A stretch of DNA of 64,000 nucleotides from UASB124 sp964446935 (GTDB lineage: Bacteria > Babelota > Babeliae > Babelales > RVW-14): assembly GCA_964446935.1 (NCBI GenBank), contig CAYUQI010000001.1, positions 1 through 64,000 of the forward strand, written 5' to 3'. The position numbers and the translations under genes were made by a program. Of this stretch, positions 54,052 to 63,764 are shown in pieces. Under the pieces are notes generated by a model. It saw only the letters and a program-made list of their open reading frames with translations. It was not told the DNA's origin and searched no databases. How positions within the stretch are numbered: position 1 is the stretch's first letter; each line of letters begins with the position of its first letter.

Positions 54052-55073
54052 ATAGCATAAAAAAAATATTACTTGTTGGGGCCTTTTCTCCAGATCCCTC
54101 TATTTATACCTACGCCCAATCATTTGTATCTGCTTTATCCCTGTTGGGCTTCCATGTGATGCCTTTTAATTATCGGAAGAAAGCTAGTTGGTGGGGAACT
54201 CTAAATGCATGGTGGTGTAATAATGCACTTATACGTGCGGTAACAACATATAAACCAGACCTTGTGTTTATTATTAAGGGAGAATTACTTACGCCTGAGA
54301 CCTTGTGTTGTATTAAACAAATCTGTGGATCAAGACTTATTAATTTTTATCCCGATAATCCATTTGTGGTGTGGAATGGGAATTCAAATGAACATGTTCT
54401 TGCATCATTACCAATCTATGATTGTTGGCTATCTTGGTCGAAAATGTTAGAGCCTGTTCTTATTTCGGCGGGGTGTAAGCATGTTTGTTACTTCCCATTT
54501 GCTTATGATGAAACATTGTTTAATAAGTCTCTATCCATAACAAATAATGATTACGCTCAATATGCATCGGATGTATGTTTTGTGGGGACGTGGGAACCTG
54601 AGCGAGAGGCATGGTTAAATGATCTTATAACTTGTATGCCTAGCATATCATTGGCTGTGTGGGGTAATGACTGGGTAACCAAATGTCATAATGCAGCAAT
54701 CAAAAAAATACTTCGTGGCAGTGCTATTTACGGGGATTCAATGATTAAGGCTTTTCGTTTATCAAAAATTGTGCTTAATTTTATACGTGTTCAAAATTTG
54801 GCGGCGCATAACATGCGGACGTTAGAAGTGCCTGCCAGTGGGGCTTTTTTGCTAACGCAGCGTACACAAGATCAGGCTGAAACATTATTTAAGGAGGGTG
54901 AAAGTATAGCCTGTTTTGCTGACAGCAAAGAACTTGTTAATAAAATTGATTTTTATTTGCATAATGCGAATGAACGTATCAGAATTGCCAATAACGGTTT
55001 TGCTCGAGCTGGAATGTTCACCTTAACCAAGCAGCTTCAGCAGTATTTTAATCAATGCTGCTTGTATTTGTAA
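54048..55073 (+). CDS. CgeB-like glycosyltransferase family protein
   Basis: 341 residues, TTG start overlapping the previous stop by 4 nt. The N terminus (KKILLVGAFSPDPSIYTYAQ), the middle (FYPDNPFVVWNGNSN) and the C-terminal part (LNFIRVQNLAAHNMRTLEVP, GAFLLTQRTQDQ) resemble CgeB/DUF3880 glycosyltransferases with a GT-B C-terminal domain. Spore- or glycoprotein-maturation relatives are known. Substrates are unknown. It sits inside the surface-glycan operon. Confidence 0.75.
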   Translation: MNSIKKILLVGAFSPDPSIYTYAQSFVSALSLLGFHVMPFNYRKKASWWGTLNAWWCNNALIRAVTTYKPDLVFIIKGELLTPETLCCIKQICGSRLINFYPDNPFVVWNGNSNEHVLASLPIYDCWLSWSKMLEPVLISAGCKHVCYFPFAYDETLFNKSLSITNNDYAQYASDVCFVGTWEPEREAWLNDLITCMPSISLAVWGNDWVTKCHNAAIKKILRGSAIYGDSMIKAFRLSKIVLNFIRVQNLAAHNMRTLEVPASGAFLLTQRTQDQAETLFKEGESIACFADSKELVNKIDFYLHNANERIRIANNGFARAGMFTLTKQLQQYFNQCCLYL

Positions 55074-55083
55074 GGATTATGCT

Positions 55084-55755
55084 ATGCACACAGGAGATAC
55101 GGTTAATAAACTTTCGGATATTAAAATTCGATATATCAACGGTCATTTGAAGGGCCGAGATATTCTCGATGTTGGGTCTGGTTATGCCTATTATAGTGAA
55201 TGGCTTGCAACTAACAATTCCAATTTAAGAGTTATTGCACTTGATCAATTAGATCTTATGAGTTGTAAAGGAGTTGAATTTGTTAAAGCAGATCTTGAGC
55301 AACCAATCCCTTTCCCGCGTGACTATTTTGACACGATCTTGGTATTTGATGTTATTGAACATATTGTTCACGAAGAATCATTGCTTGATGAACTTCATAG
55401 GATATGCAGACCCTCAGGGGTAATCATTGGGTCGGTACCACATAGTGATGACTATTTTTTGCCCGCGTATAATTTAACGTTTTACAACCGAACAGATATG
55501 ACACATAAACGTTATTATGCTATTGATACTCTCAAACGATTACTGAATAATCATGGTTTTGATGTTGTGACCGTTGATGCACAAGGAATAGTTCCTCCCA
55601 ATCTTTTTGCCGAGTTTTTTCCTCGGTTGATCAAACCGTTGGTAAAAAAGGGGATAGGGCTTTTGCGCCGCATGCGGGTTATTAATCCTTATATATTGTC
55701 TTCAGATTTGTTTTTTGTTGCTCAGAAATCAACGCATTATAAAGGTATAAAGTGA
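55084..55755 (+). CDS. Class I SAM-dependent methyltransferase
   Basis: 223 residues. The SAM-binding motif I is ILDVGSGYAYYSEWL (about residues 28-42) and an acidic motif II is VIALDQLD. DTILVFDVIEHIVHEE and HRICRPSGVIIGSVPH are motifs seen in small-molecule or sugar methyltransferases. It probably methylates a sugar or lipid-linked intermediate of the neighbouring glycan pathway. The acceptor is not known. Confidence 0.85.
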   Translation: MHTGDTVNKLSDIKIRYINGHLKGRDILDVGSGYAYYSEWLATNNSNLRVIALDQLDLMSCKGVEFVKADLEQPIPFPRDYFDTILVFDVIEHIVHEESLLDELHRICRPSGVIIGSVPHSDDYFLPAYNLTFYNRTDMTHKRYYAIDTLKRLLNNHGFDVVTVDAQGIVPPNLFAEFFPRLIKPLVKKGIGLLRRMRVINPYILSSDLFFVAQKSTHYKGIK

Positions 55756-57035
55756 TGGTGCCTTTTAAAAAACCTAAAATAGCAATTCTTACAGTGCGTA
55801 ATTCGTACAATTACGGTGGTATTTTATCAACATTAAAAGTTACCTATCAATTTTGTCAGAACTATTTCGAACCGAAGGTTTTCTTTTTGGGATTTGATCA
55901 TGAAATTGCAACGAGTCTTCGAAGACTAAAGTTTACATCGTCAGTTAAACCGTTATCGTATTTCGGGATGAATTGTATTGAGGTAGGAGCACGGTGGGCT
56001 TTTTGGGAGCCGGGGCACTATTCTTTTACGTATCGCCACTGGAAAACATTACTTAAAGATTATGATTATTTTTTTGTTGTGAGTGGGACTTGTATGGCTG
56101 CTCATCCTCTTATGCTTTTACATAAAAAATTTACCATGTGGATTGGAACGCCATACAATGAGGATCGTGCCGAGCGAGTAAAAGAACTTGATGGGGTTCG
56201 TTATGTCCTTAATCAACTTGCTCATCAGAAAATGAATGCTATTGAAAAAAAGATACTTTCACGATCAAGTTTTACGTGGGCAATAAGTACGTATGCTAAA
56301 TCAAAGTTTGAGTATATTCTTGGGCATACGAGAGATACGATGGTATTGTGTGGGTATCCGATTGATTGTTCCAAGGTTTCAGTTGTTAAAAAAGGGGGAT
56401 CTGAAAAAATTATTATAGCCGTCGGGCGTTTTAGTGATCCACGCAAGAACATTGATATGCTCTTTCGTGTTTTTGACAAGCTTTATCAACAAATGTCCGA
56501 TATTAAATTGTATATTGTTGGCAAGAAGCCTTTGGACGAAAAACTTACGCAGTTCTCATCGTTACCATCATTTCAGAATATCATTTTTACGGGACAAATT
56601 GCTGGGGATGATCTGTTTTCGCTTTATAGAAGAGCGCATCTTATGCTTATTACGTCCTATCAAGAGGGGTTAGGGATTGTTGGACTGGAAGCACTTTTGC
56701 ATGGAACCCCCGTGGTAGCAACCGATTGTGGCGGAACCCGCGATTATGTGGTGAACAATATATCTGGCTTTTTGGTTCCTATTAACAATGATGATGAAAT
56801 GGTTGCACATGCCTATGCTGTTTTGTCTGATGATCAATTACGTGAACGGCTTGCACAAGGGGGGCGGCAATTGGTAGAAGAAATCTTTGCTATTGGTAAG
56901 ATTTATGCTTTGTTTAAACGAGGACTTGTGGTGGCGTATCCAGAATTACAAAAATGGTTTGAAGAGCGTGATCGTATGACCAAACTGTTACATGAGCGAA
57001 AAACAAATGTTTATTTAGCCCAGGATATTGTATGA
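55755..57035 (+). CDS. Glycosyltransferase, GT4 family
   Basis: 426 residues from ATG 55755 (GTG 55752 also possible, overlapping the previous stop). Donor-domain features are KIIIAVGRFSDPRKNIDML, LYIVGKKP, and the EX7E element in YQEGLGIVGLEALLHGTPVV followed by ATDCGGTRDYV. The N-terminal domain includes NYGGILSTLK. A C-terminal extension of about 40 residues follows the usual end. It is overlapped by the next gene (4 nt). Confidence 0.88.
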   Translation: MVPFKKPKIAILTVRNSYNYGGILSTLKVTYQFCQNYFEPKVFFLGFDHEIATSLRRLKFTSSVKPLSYFGMNCIEVGARWAFWEPGHYSFTYRHWKTLLKDYDYFFVVSGTCMAAHPLMLLHKKFTMWIGTPYNEDRAERVKELDGVRYVLNQLAHQKMNAIEKKILSRSSFTWAISTYAKSKFEYILGHTRDTMVLCGYPIDCSKVSVVKKGGSEKIIIAVGRFSDPRKNIDMLFRVFDKLYQQMSDIKLYIVGKKPLDEKLTQFSSLPSFQNIIFTGQIAGDDLFSLYRRAHLMLITSYQEGLGIVGLEALLHGTPVVATDCGGTRDYVVNNISGFLVPINNDDEMVAHAYAVLSDDQLRERLAQGGRQLVEEIFAIGKIYALFKRGLVVAYPELQKWFEERDRMTKLLHERKTNVYLAQDIV

Positions 57036-58183
57036 GGGTGCTTGTTGTAAGTCACACATATATTTCTCCAATTAATCGTGATAAATGGAAGATGTTAGCG
57101 CAGCGGCATCCAGATGTTTCCTTAATGGTTATTTTTCCTAAAAGATGGCCAACGTGCTTGTTTCAACATAAAGCTCAGATAAGCCAAAATGAACTATCTG
57201 ATAATTGTTCTTTCATGGCTCTTGATTCATTTAAAGAGGGTAATGAATTGCTGTATAGGTATTCAGCAAAACAACTGTTTGGGGTGATGAAAACATTTAG
57301 GCCAAACATTATTCATGTTGAACAGGGTGGCAATGCATTCAGTTTTTTTCAGGTGAATTTTTTTGCCAAGTTACTGAGGCTTAAGGCAAAAAGTGTTTTT
57401 TTTACTTGGATTAATTGGCAACATACTTTTTCGTTAAAAGGCAAAATGTTGCTCAAGCCAATTGAAAAGATAAACATGGCGTGCTCGCATGGCGCTATTG
57501 CTGGGAATCATGATGCTGAAAAGATTCTTCGTGCCAAGGGGTTTGCTAAGCCTGTTTTGGTGTTGCCGCAATTAGGAATAAACCGAATGCTTTTTGCTAT
57601 GCGAGATCAGTCCCCAGCATATAAGCGATCATATAAATACGTTGCTTTTATTGGCCGTATTACTGAAGAAAAAGGGGTTTTTTATTTGGCCAGAGCTTTT
57701 TTATCATTGGCCAATCAATTTCCTGATTGGAAGTTATTGTTTGTTGGAACAGGGCCGGCGTTTCAACGATTGAAAAGTTTTGTAGCCGGCAAAAGAATGC
57801 TGAATCGTGTTGAAATGTATCAATCTGTGCCGCATGAAACAGTTGCATCCATGATTCGATATGTTGATATTTTGGTTTTGCCTTCATATGAAACAGCAAC
57901 ATGGAGAGAACAGTTTGGACATATTTTAATTGAAGCGATGGCAAGTGGGGTTTCGATTATTGGTAGTGATGCGGGTGAAATCCCTTTTGTTATTGGAGAT
58001 GCTGGGTTAATTTTTAAGCAACGCAATGAAGCAGAACTTCTTGCGCAATTAAAAACTTTGATGCAAGATGATAAATTAAGAAAAAAACTTGGAATGATAG
58101 GATATCAACGAGCTCATTCACACTACTCGCATGAAGCAATTGCCGATAAAACATATGCCTTCTGGCAGCAGCTTGGTGGGTAG
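57032..58183 (+). CDS. Glycosyltransferase, GT4 family
   Basis: 383 residues. Features are YVAFIGRITEEKGVFYLARA, KLLFVGTGPAFQRLKSF, and the EX7E-like WREQFGHILIEAMASGVSII, then GEIPFVIGDAGLIF. The N-terminal half has PNIIHVEQGGNAFSFFQVNF. It is another retaining GT of the cluster, donor unknown. ugd starts 22 nt after its stop, so it is part of the same transcript. Confidence 0.88.
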   Translation: MRVLVVSHTYISPINRDKWKMLAQRHPDVSLMVIFPKRWPTCLFQHKAQISQNELSDNCSFMALDSFKEGNELLYRYSAKQLFGVMKTFRPNIIHVEQGGNAFSFFQVNFFAKLLRLKAKSVFFTWINWQHTFSLKGKMLLKPIEKINMACSHGAIAGNHDAEKILRAKGFAKPVLVLPQLGINRMLFAMRDQSPAYKRSYKYVAFIGRITEEKGVFYLARAFLSLANQFPDWKLLFVGTGPAFQRLKSFVAGKRMLNRVEMYQSVPHETVASMIRYVDILVLPSYETATWREQFGHILIEAMASGVSIIGSDAGEIPFVIGDAGLIFKQRNEAELLAQLKTLMQDDKLRKKLGMIGYQRAHSHYSHEAIADKTYAFWQQLGG

Positions 58184-58205
58184 AAGACACAAAAAAGGAG
58201 AAAGC

Positions 58206-59597
58206 ATGATGACGGTAGCTGTTGTTGGTGCTGGCTATGTTGGATTGGTTACAGGGGCTTGTTTTGCCTCTAAGGGCTTCAGAGTTATTATCATAGAAAA
58301 TAATCACGAAAAAATTGATTTGTTGTTAGCGGGTAAAATTCCGTTTTATGAACCTGGTCTTGATACGCTTGTTATGGAAGGGATCAAGAACAAAAATCTT
58401 ATCTTTGTGCCAACTATAAAAGAGGGACTTGCTTATCAGCCGGAAGTTCTTTTTTCATGTGTTGGTACCCCATCACTTCCTTCAGGGGCTGCTGATTTGT
58501 CCTACGTTGAGCAGGTAGCTCGAGAAATTGGTCGCTGTGCGAATAATTATTTGTTGGTTGTGAATAAATCGACAGTGCCTGTTGGTACCGCACGTAAGGT
58601 AAAAAGTAGTATTTATGAACATATGGCGCAACGTGGGATTGCTGTTCAGTGTGATGTTGCCTCCAATCCTGAATTTTTAAAAGAGGGTAGCGCTGTTGAT
58701 GATTTTTTATATCCAGATCGCGTTGTCGTTGGTGTTGATTCTGATCAAGCAGCGACACTTCTTCATAAACTTTATAAACCTTTTATCACTAATGAATCTC
58801 AATTTATATGCATGAATATTGAATCTGCAGAACTTACCAAATATGCATCAAACGTTATGCTTGCCATGCGTATTAGCTTCATAAATCAATTGGCGCAGTT
58901 GGCAGATAAAGTTGGTGCTGATATTAAAGAAGTAAAAGAAGGAATGGCAAAAGATGCTCGAATCGGGCCACATTTCCTCAATGCTGGTATTGGATACGGT
59001 GGCAGTTGTTTTCCTAAGGATGTTAAAGCATTGATAACAATGGGCAATGATTGTCACTTTCCTATGACGCTTGCACAAGAAATTGATAATATTAACACCT
59101 TTCAGCGCGTATGGTTTGTTAATCGTATTATTGCACATTACGGCCCTCGTTTAGCAGGAAAAACAGTTGGTTTATGGGGGCTTGCATTCAAACCAGAGAC
59201 TGATGACATTCGATGTGCACCTTCGATTGATGTCATTGATGAATTGCTGAGCCATAAAGCACATATTGTCGCCTATGATCCAGTAGCTCATGCCAATATT
59301 GCTGCTCGATATGGCGGATCTGTTAGTTTTGCAACATCAGCGCATGAGGTGCTTGCTGCTGCAGATTTTCTTGTTATTTTGACTGAATGGAAAACATTTT
59401 TACAATGTAAGCCTCATGATTTTGCTCAATTAGCTGACAAAACTGTGTTTGATGGGCGCAATTGTTTTGAACCGTCTTTGATGCATGCTGCTGGTATAAC
59501 ATATGTGTGTGTTGGACGTAATACCTCTATTTGCGATGAACATGTTCGTCAAACAAATGTAAAGAAACAAAAACAACCCTATGAAGCGGCTCTGTAA
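58206..59597 (+). CDS. ugd: UDP-glucose 6-dehydrogenase
   Basis: 463 residues from ATG 58206 (AAGGAG 5 nt upstream); the frame is open upstream within the previous gene. It oxidises UDP-glucose to UDP-glucuronate with two NAD+. The NAD site is VAVVGAGYVGLVTGACFASKG. The catalytic Cys is in GIGYGGSCFPKDVKAL (about residue 262), and FLKEGSAVDDFLYPDRVVVG and LWGLAFKPETDDIRCAPS are typical. It provides the substrate of the decarboxylase at 51947-52888, so the cluster encodes both steps from UDP-glucose to UDP-xylose. Confidence 0.95.
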   Translation: MMTVAVVGAGYVGLVTGACFASKGFRVIIIENNHEKIDLLLAGKIPFYEPGLDTLVMEGIKNKNLIFVPTIKEGLAYQPEVLFSCVGTPSLPSGAADLSYVEQVAREIGRCANNYLLVVNKSTVPVGTARKVKSSIYEHMAQRGIAVQCDVASNPEFLKEGSAVDDFLYPDRVVVGVDSDQAATLLHKLYKPFITNESQFICMNIESAELTKYASNVMLAMRISFINQLAQLADKVGADIKEVKEGMAKDARIGPHFLNAGIGYGGSCFPKDVKALITMGNDCHFPMTLAQEIDNINTFQRVWFVNRIIAHYGPRLAGKTVGLWGLAFKPETDDIRCAPSIDVIDELLSHKAHIVAYDPVAHANIAARYGGSVSFATSAHEVLAAADFLVILTEWKTFLQCKPHDFAQLADKTVFDGRNCFEPSLMHAAGITYVCVGRNTSICDEHVRQTNVKKQKQPYEAAL

Positions 59598-59628
59598 ATA
59601 TTGGTTAATTTGAAATTGTGGATAAGAG

Positions 59629-59794
59629 ATCCGTTCGTGGTGAGGAGCAATACGTAGTATTGCATCTCGAACCATGAACACCATATAACAGTTTTTTTGT
59701 TGGGGATAACCTCATGTTTTTAAATAAAATATTTTTTATGAGTTCATGGTTCGAGACACTCGGCCTATGGCCTCGTTCCTCGCCACGAACGGAT
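59629..59794. repeat. Large inverted repeat between ugd and the next glycosyltransferase
   Basis: A left arm 59629-59679 and right arm 59742-59794 are imperfect inverse copies, separated by 62 bp. The arm ends are exact: ATCCGTTCGTGG at the outside, TCTCGAACCATGAAC inside. Each arm also contains its own inner hairpin (CAATAC-GTA-GTATTG on the left, GGCC-TAT-GGCC on the right). No coding sequence is present in it. Confidence 0.85.
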
Positions 59795-59843
59795 TACAAG
59801 AATTACACAAATTTCCAGGCTATGCTTGAGGTTGATTTGCTTT

Positions 59844-61076
59844 ATGCCTCCTGAAAATAAACGAATAAAAATTACCTATGTTCATCATGGGAAAGGACTG
59901 GGGGGGGCGGCATTAAGCCTTTTGTATCTTATCCAATCGTTGGATAAACGAGTATATGATCCAGTTGTTATTTTTTTATATGATTCGTCAGCTGTTGCAT
60001 TGTTTCAGGGTTACAATATACCTGTTATCGGACCGCTTAACATTATGGATTTTCCACATACAAAAATTTGGTGGCTGAGGTGGTATCATTCTTTAACGTT
60101 GATGCGGTCGATTGGCAATACGTTCAAAACGGTACGATTTGTTGCCCCACGTATCTTTAATCAATTAAAACCAGATATTGTTCACCTTAATACCAGTTCA
60201 CTTATTGGGTGGGCATGGGCTGCGCGAAGAATGGGGATTCCTGTGGTGTGGCACATCCGTGAGCCATTGGCTGATGGGTACGCAGGAGTGCGCAAAACAT
60301 TTATTCGAAATGTTATTAAACGTAATGCTACTGCAATTATTGCCATATGCAAGGATAATGCTGCTCCATGGCAGAATGATAGCAAAACGCATGTTGTTTA
60401 TAATGCCGTACCAACTGACCGTTTTCATGAACATCAAACAATCGAAAGTTTTCTTGAACGATATCATCTTGATGAACAAGCACCTAAGATCTTATTTCTT
60501 GGGGGAATTTCACAAGAAAAGGGAACGCATATCATTTTGAATGTTTTTCAACAGTTACGCCATATTGTACCCTCGGTACGACTTTTAATTGCAGGAGAGT
60601 CTGCGTTTATTGATTCGCCTGTATATTCAATAAAACATGTATTTCCAGCTGCTCGGTATAAGAGTGCAATAAAAAAACAGTTAGGAGTGCTCGCCGAATC
60701 AGTTGTTCTTCTGGGTCCAATCCTTGATGTGCCTGCAGCAATGGCTGCAAGTTCGGTGATTGTGTTTCCAGCAACGGTTGGGCATTTTGCGCGACCTATT
60801 ATTGAAGCTGGATTTATGAAGAAACCAACGGTGGCTTCAAAACTTCCTCCACTTGATGAATTAATTATTGACGGGAAGACTGGTTTCTTAATAGATCCAA
60901 ATGACAATGCTGAGTGGGTGGAGAAGTTGACCCTTTTGCTTACGAATAAAAAACTTGCTACTACTATTGGGCATCGTGCATATGAATTTTGTGTTCAGCG
61001 TTTTAATTGCCAACATCATGTATCAGCAATTGGTACTATTTACAACTCGCTTATACGAGAAGGAGATACACCATGA
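59844..61076 (+). CDS. Glycosyltransferase, GT4 family
   Basis: 410 residues from ATG 59844; a TTG at 59826 is an alternative. The N terminus KITYVHHGKGLGGAALSLLY is typical of GT4 acceptor domains, then HLNTSSLIGWAWAARRMGIP and VVWHIREPLADGYAG. The donor domain has KILFLGGISQEKGTHIILN. The usual EX7E is weaker: FARPIIEAGFMKKPTVA keeps one Glu, while the first position is not acidic. It is separated from ugd by the inverted repeat but is on the same strand and coupled to the methyltransferase that follows. Confidence 0.85.
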   Translation: MPPENKRIKITYVHHGKGLGGAALSLLYLIQSLDKRVYDPVVIFLYDSSAVALFQGYNIPVIGPLNIMDFPHTKIWWLRWYHSLTLMRSIGNTFKTVRFVAPRIFNQLKPDIVHLNTSSLIGWAWAARRMGIPVVWHIREPLADGYAGVRKTFIRNVIKRNATAIIAICKDNAAPWQNDSKTHVVYNAVPTDRFHEHQTIESFLERYHLDEQAPKILFLGGISQEKGTHIILNVFQQLRHIVPSVRLLIAGESAFIDSPVYSIKHVFPAARYKSAIKKQLGVLAESVVLLGPILDVPAAMAASSVIVFPATVGHFARPIIEAGFMKKPTVASKLPPLDELIIDGKTGFLIDPNDNAEWVEKLTLLLTNKKLATTIGHRAYEFCVQRFNCQHHVSAIGTIYNSLIREGDTP

Positions 61077-61879
61077 CATCAGAGCAACTCAAACAACAGG
61101 TTAAAAAGTATTGGAATGGGGCAACTTGTGGAACAGAGTTTATTCACCAACCAAAGTTTTCACGAGCCTATTTTGAGGCGATTGAAAATTTTCGTTATAC
61201 AACAGAACCTGAGATTTTTTCTTTTGCGCAATTTACGCGTTTTTCTGGTAAAAAAGTTTTAGAGGTTGGGGTTGGAGCTGGAACTGATTTTTTGCAATGG
61301 GTTCGAGCCGGGGCTGACTGTTATGGTGTTGATTTAACAGAAGAAGCAATTAATCATGTTAATCAGCGACTTTCATTGTATGGGCTTTCTGCTACTGAGG
61401 TGAGAGTTGGTGATGCTGAACAGCTTCCATATGCTACTGATATGTTTGATTTGGTATATTCATGGGGCGTTATTCATCATTCCCCCAATACTCAAAAAAG
61501 CCTTGAAGAACTCATCAGGGTGACTAAACCTGGTGGTACCATTAAGGTTATGATTTATAATAGCAATTCAATGTATGCATTTTACTGTTATTTGAAGCAT
61601 GCATTGTTGCGTGGTAAGCCTCTGCGAAGTATAAAAAAAGTTTTATATCATCATCAAGAAAGCCCGGGAACTAAGGCGTTTACTTTTCATGAAGTAAAAC
61701 GCATGCTTGCTCAGCTTCCTGTGAACATAAAACTTCTTCACGCTCCTGTGACAAAGCATGATTTGTTGTATTACAAATCAAAGCCTTTTCAATGGCTTGC
61801 GTACGTGTTAGCCAGTCTGCGTGGATGGAACCGTGCAGGATGGTTTATGATGATCGAGCTTGAGAAGAAGGCAGAATAG
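61073..61879 (+). CDS. Class I SAM-dependent methyltransferase
   Basis: 268 residues from ATG 61073, which overlaps the previous stop by 4 nt and has AAGGAG upstream. Motif I is VLEVGVGAGTDFLQWVRAG; CYGVDLTEEAI is motif II; DAEQLPYATDMFDLVYSWG and VIHHSPNTQKSLEELIRV follow. This is the Methyltransf_11/UbiE-like class. A substrate in the glycan pathway is inferred. The 3' end overlaps the convergent nrdD gene by 35 bp, which marks the end of the cluster. Confidence 0.88.
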   Translation: MTSEQLKQQVKKYWNGATCGTEFIHQPKFSRAYFEAIENFRYTTEPEIFSFAQFTRFSGKKVLEVGVGAGTDFLQWVRAGADCYGVDLTEEAINHVNQRLSLYGLSATEVRVGDAEQLPYATDMFDLVYSWGVIHHSPNTQKSLEELIRVTKPGGTIKVMIYNSNSMYAFYCYLKHALLRGKPLRSIKKVLYHHQESPGTKAFTFHEVKRMLAQLPVNIKLLHAPVTKHDLLYYKSKPFQWLAYVLASLRGWNRAGWFMMIELEKKAE

Positions 61880-63764
61880 TTTGTGGCGTTATAATCTTTT
61901 TCTTAAAGATTCGCTGTGCGTGCTCTTTTTGTCGTCCACTGTTCCATGCTGAGGTTGGGGTAATATATCCAACTATTCGTGTATAATGTTCAAGAACGGC
62001 TTTGCTACACATAGGACATTTGGTAACAGGTCCCGCAATACACACGTGTCCATCAACACATTTGCAGAAATTGTAATTGATAGCAAAGTGTTCGCAGCCG
62101 CACACCACTGCGTATTCAATAAGTCGTTTCATCTGCTCAAGACTTGTTAGTTTTTCACCAAGATTGAGGTGAGAAATACCGCCACCGGTCAGACTTTTCG
62201 AAAATTCACCATCTAACTTAATTCTATCAACAATGTCACAATCAACCCATAATGGGATGAATTGATTGGCATAGATATTATAATTCATGCCATATAAAAT
62301 TTTGTCTTTGGCTGCAAATTTGACTGCCAGACTTTCTGCCGGAACTTGCTCGACGTTAAATAACATTCCTTTATATGTTTTGCTGCATTCTGCTGCGTAA
62401 GAACGAATGAAATCAAGTATCTCATGAGCAAGATGCTTTCCTTCCTTGCTGGTCATGGAATAGCCTCGTTGATCAAGGCATTCATAGACGCCATTGATGC
62501 CAAATGTACTAAAGAGTCGGCGAAGTGACATGATTTCGTATCTGAAAAATGGTAGGAACCCTTGTTTAATCCTGCCCTCAAGTAGCTGTCGGTGCGCTAT
62601 TAATACATCTCGTGCTTGGTCAAGTTGTTCGCGCAGTAAGGTGAATAAATGTTCATTTGATTCTGCCAGAACCCCTAAGCGGGCAATGTTAAGTGTAACA
62701 ATACGATGTGAACCTAATGAGATTCCCCCGTTACCAAAGCTATCGCAGCCTGCAAGATCAAAGTCATTGGTAAGTCTGCAACAACTGGCAACTTTGTGCC
62801 CTGATGAAATGTAAATATTGAAACATCCTTTTTCAAGGTTAATGCGTGAGAAATAATCTAACGCTTTTTTATCAATGATGGAGCCATGTTCATCAACGCG
62901 TAAGTTGAGGGTGACAACAGGGAAGCGGTATGGTAACCCTGTTGAAGGGTCTCCCTTGCTAAACCAGTCACAGAATATTTGTTGAACTTGTTCAACAGCA
63001 TCAAAATCTGGTGATGAACCATCAGGAAATCGAATTTCCCCGAAAAGTAGTTCTAAGTTTGGACGATCGAAGATTGAAACATTGGTGAATGGTGACTGAT
63101 GAGATGGACGAAGTTTTTTGTTCAACGTGTGAATGAGTGATTGAAAGTCATTTTCAATGGTTTTTCTGGTAGCAAGATTTGTTAAGTCCATGCCTTCTTG
63201 TTTAACAAAATATGAATAATTTACAAAAAGATCTCCGATAGCAACTGCGCCTGCAATTTCTTGGGCTAACTCAATCGTTACCTCTTTGACTTGGTCAATG
63301 AAAGACCGGGCGCGCTTGGGTGGAAACGATTGCAGTTGTCCCCAGAAATTTCCTTTGTGAAGCAAAAAATCTGTTGAATATGCCCAGCAGTATGGTATTT
63401 GTATGGCGGTACTATCATGTAAGTACAATTTCCCATCCCACAATGATCTAAAAATAGTATTGGCTCGTTCAACGCCATATTTTTGCAAAATAATTTTATA
63501 GATATCATGGTAACCAATAATTTTGAGAGAGCTTTTTGCCATTTCGGCAAAAAAGTTTCCGTACGATCGACCATCTTGCAGGTGGTTGGCATTATCGTCA
63601 ATAGACATATCGGTGACACGTTCTTTAAAATATCGATCTGCCATGTACGAAACATCAAGTTGATGTGATGCAATTCCTTCAAGGTCAAGAATTTTTGGAT
63701 CCATGGATGCATATAGATCTTTAAATTCTTTGCAAAATGTTGAGAATGAATTTACAAGTTCCAT
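61845..63764 (-). CDS. nrdD: Anaerobic ribonucleoside-triphosphate reductase (class III)
   Basis: 639 residues. This glycyl-radical enzyme reduces NTPs to dNTPs without oxygen. The C terminus has the zinc site (CxC at about 567-569, C575, CPMC at 583-586). The radical loop RIVGYITPTSAWNSGRQ follows, with Gly599. A core segment is NIYISSGHKVASCCRLTND. A further tail of about 25 residues follows the usual end. There is no obvious N-terminal ATP-cone, consistent with the short form. The activase gene nrdG overlaps its start by 13 nt upstream. No other reductase class is seen in the window. Confidence 0.93.
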   Translation of the reverse strand: MELVNSFSTFCKEFKDLYASMDPKILDLEGIASHQLDVSYMADRYFKERVTDMSIDDNANHLQDGRSYGNFFAEMAKSSLKIIGYHDIYKIILQKYGVERANTIFRSLWDGKLYLHDSTAIQIPYCWAYSTDFLLHKGNFWGQLQSFPPKRARSFIDQVKEVTIELAQEIAGAVAIGDLFVNYSYFVKQEGMDLTNLATRKTIENDFQSLIHTLNKKLRPSHQSPFTNVSIFDRPNLELLFGEIRFPDGSSPDFDAVEQVQQIFCDWFSKGDPSTGLPYRFPVVTLNLRVDEHGSIIDKKALDYFSRINLEKGCFNIYISSGHKVASCCRLTNDFDLAGCDSFGNGGISLGSHRIVTLNIARLGVLAESNEHLFTLLREQLDQARDVLIAHRQLLEGRIKQGFLPFFRYEIMSLRRLFSTFGINGVYECLDQRGYSMTSKEGKHLAHEILDFIRSYAAECSKTYKGMLFNVEQVPAESLAVKFAAKDKILYGMNYNIYANQFIPLWVDCDIVDRIKLDGEFSKSLTGGGISHLNLGEKLTSLEQMKRLIEYAVVCGCEHFAINYNFCKCVDGHVCIAGPVTKCPMCSKAVLEHYTRIVGYITPTSAWNSGRQKEHAQRIFKKKIITPQTILPSSQARSS

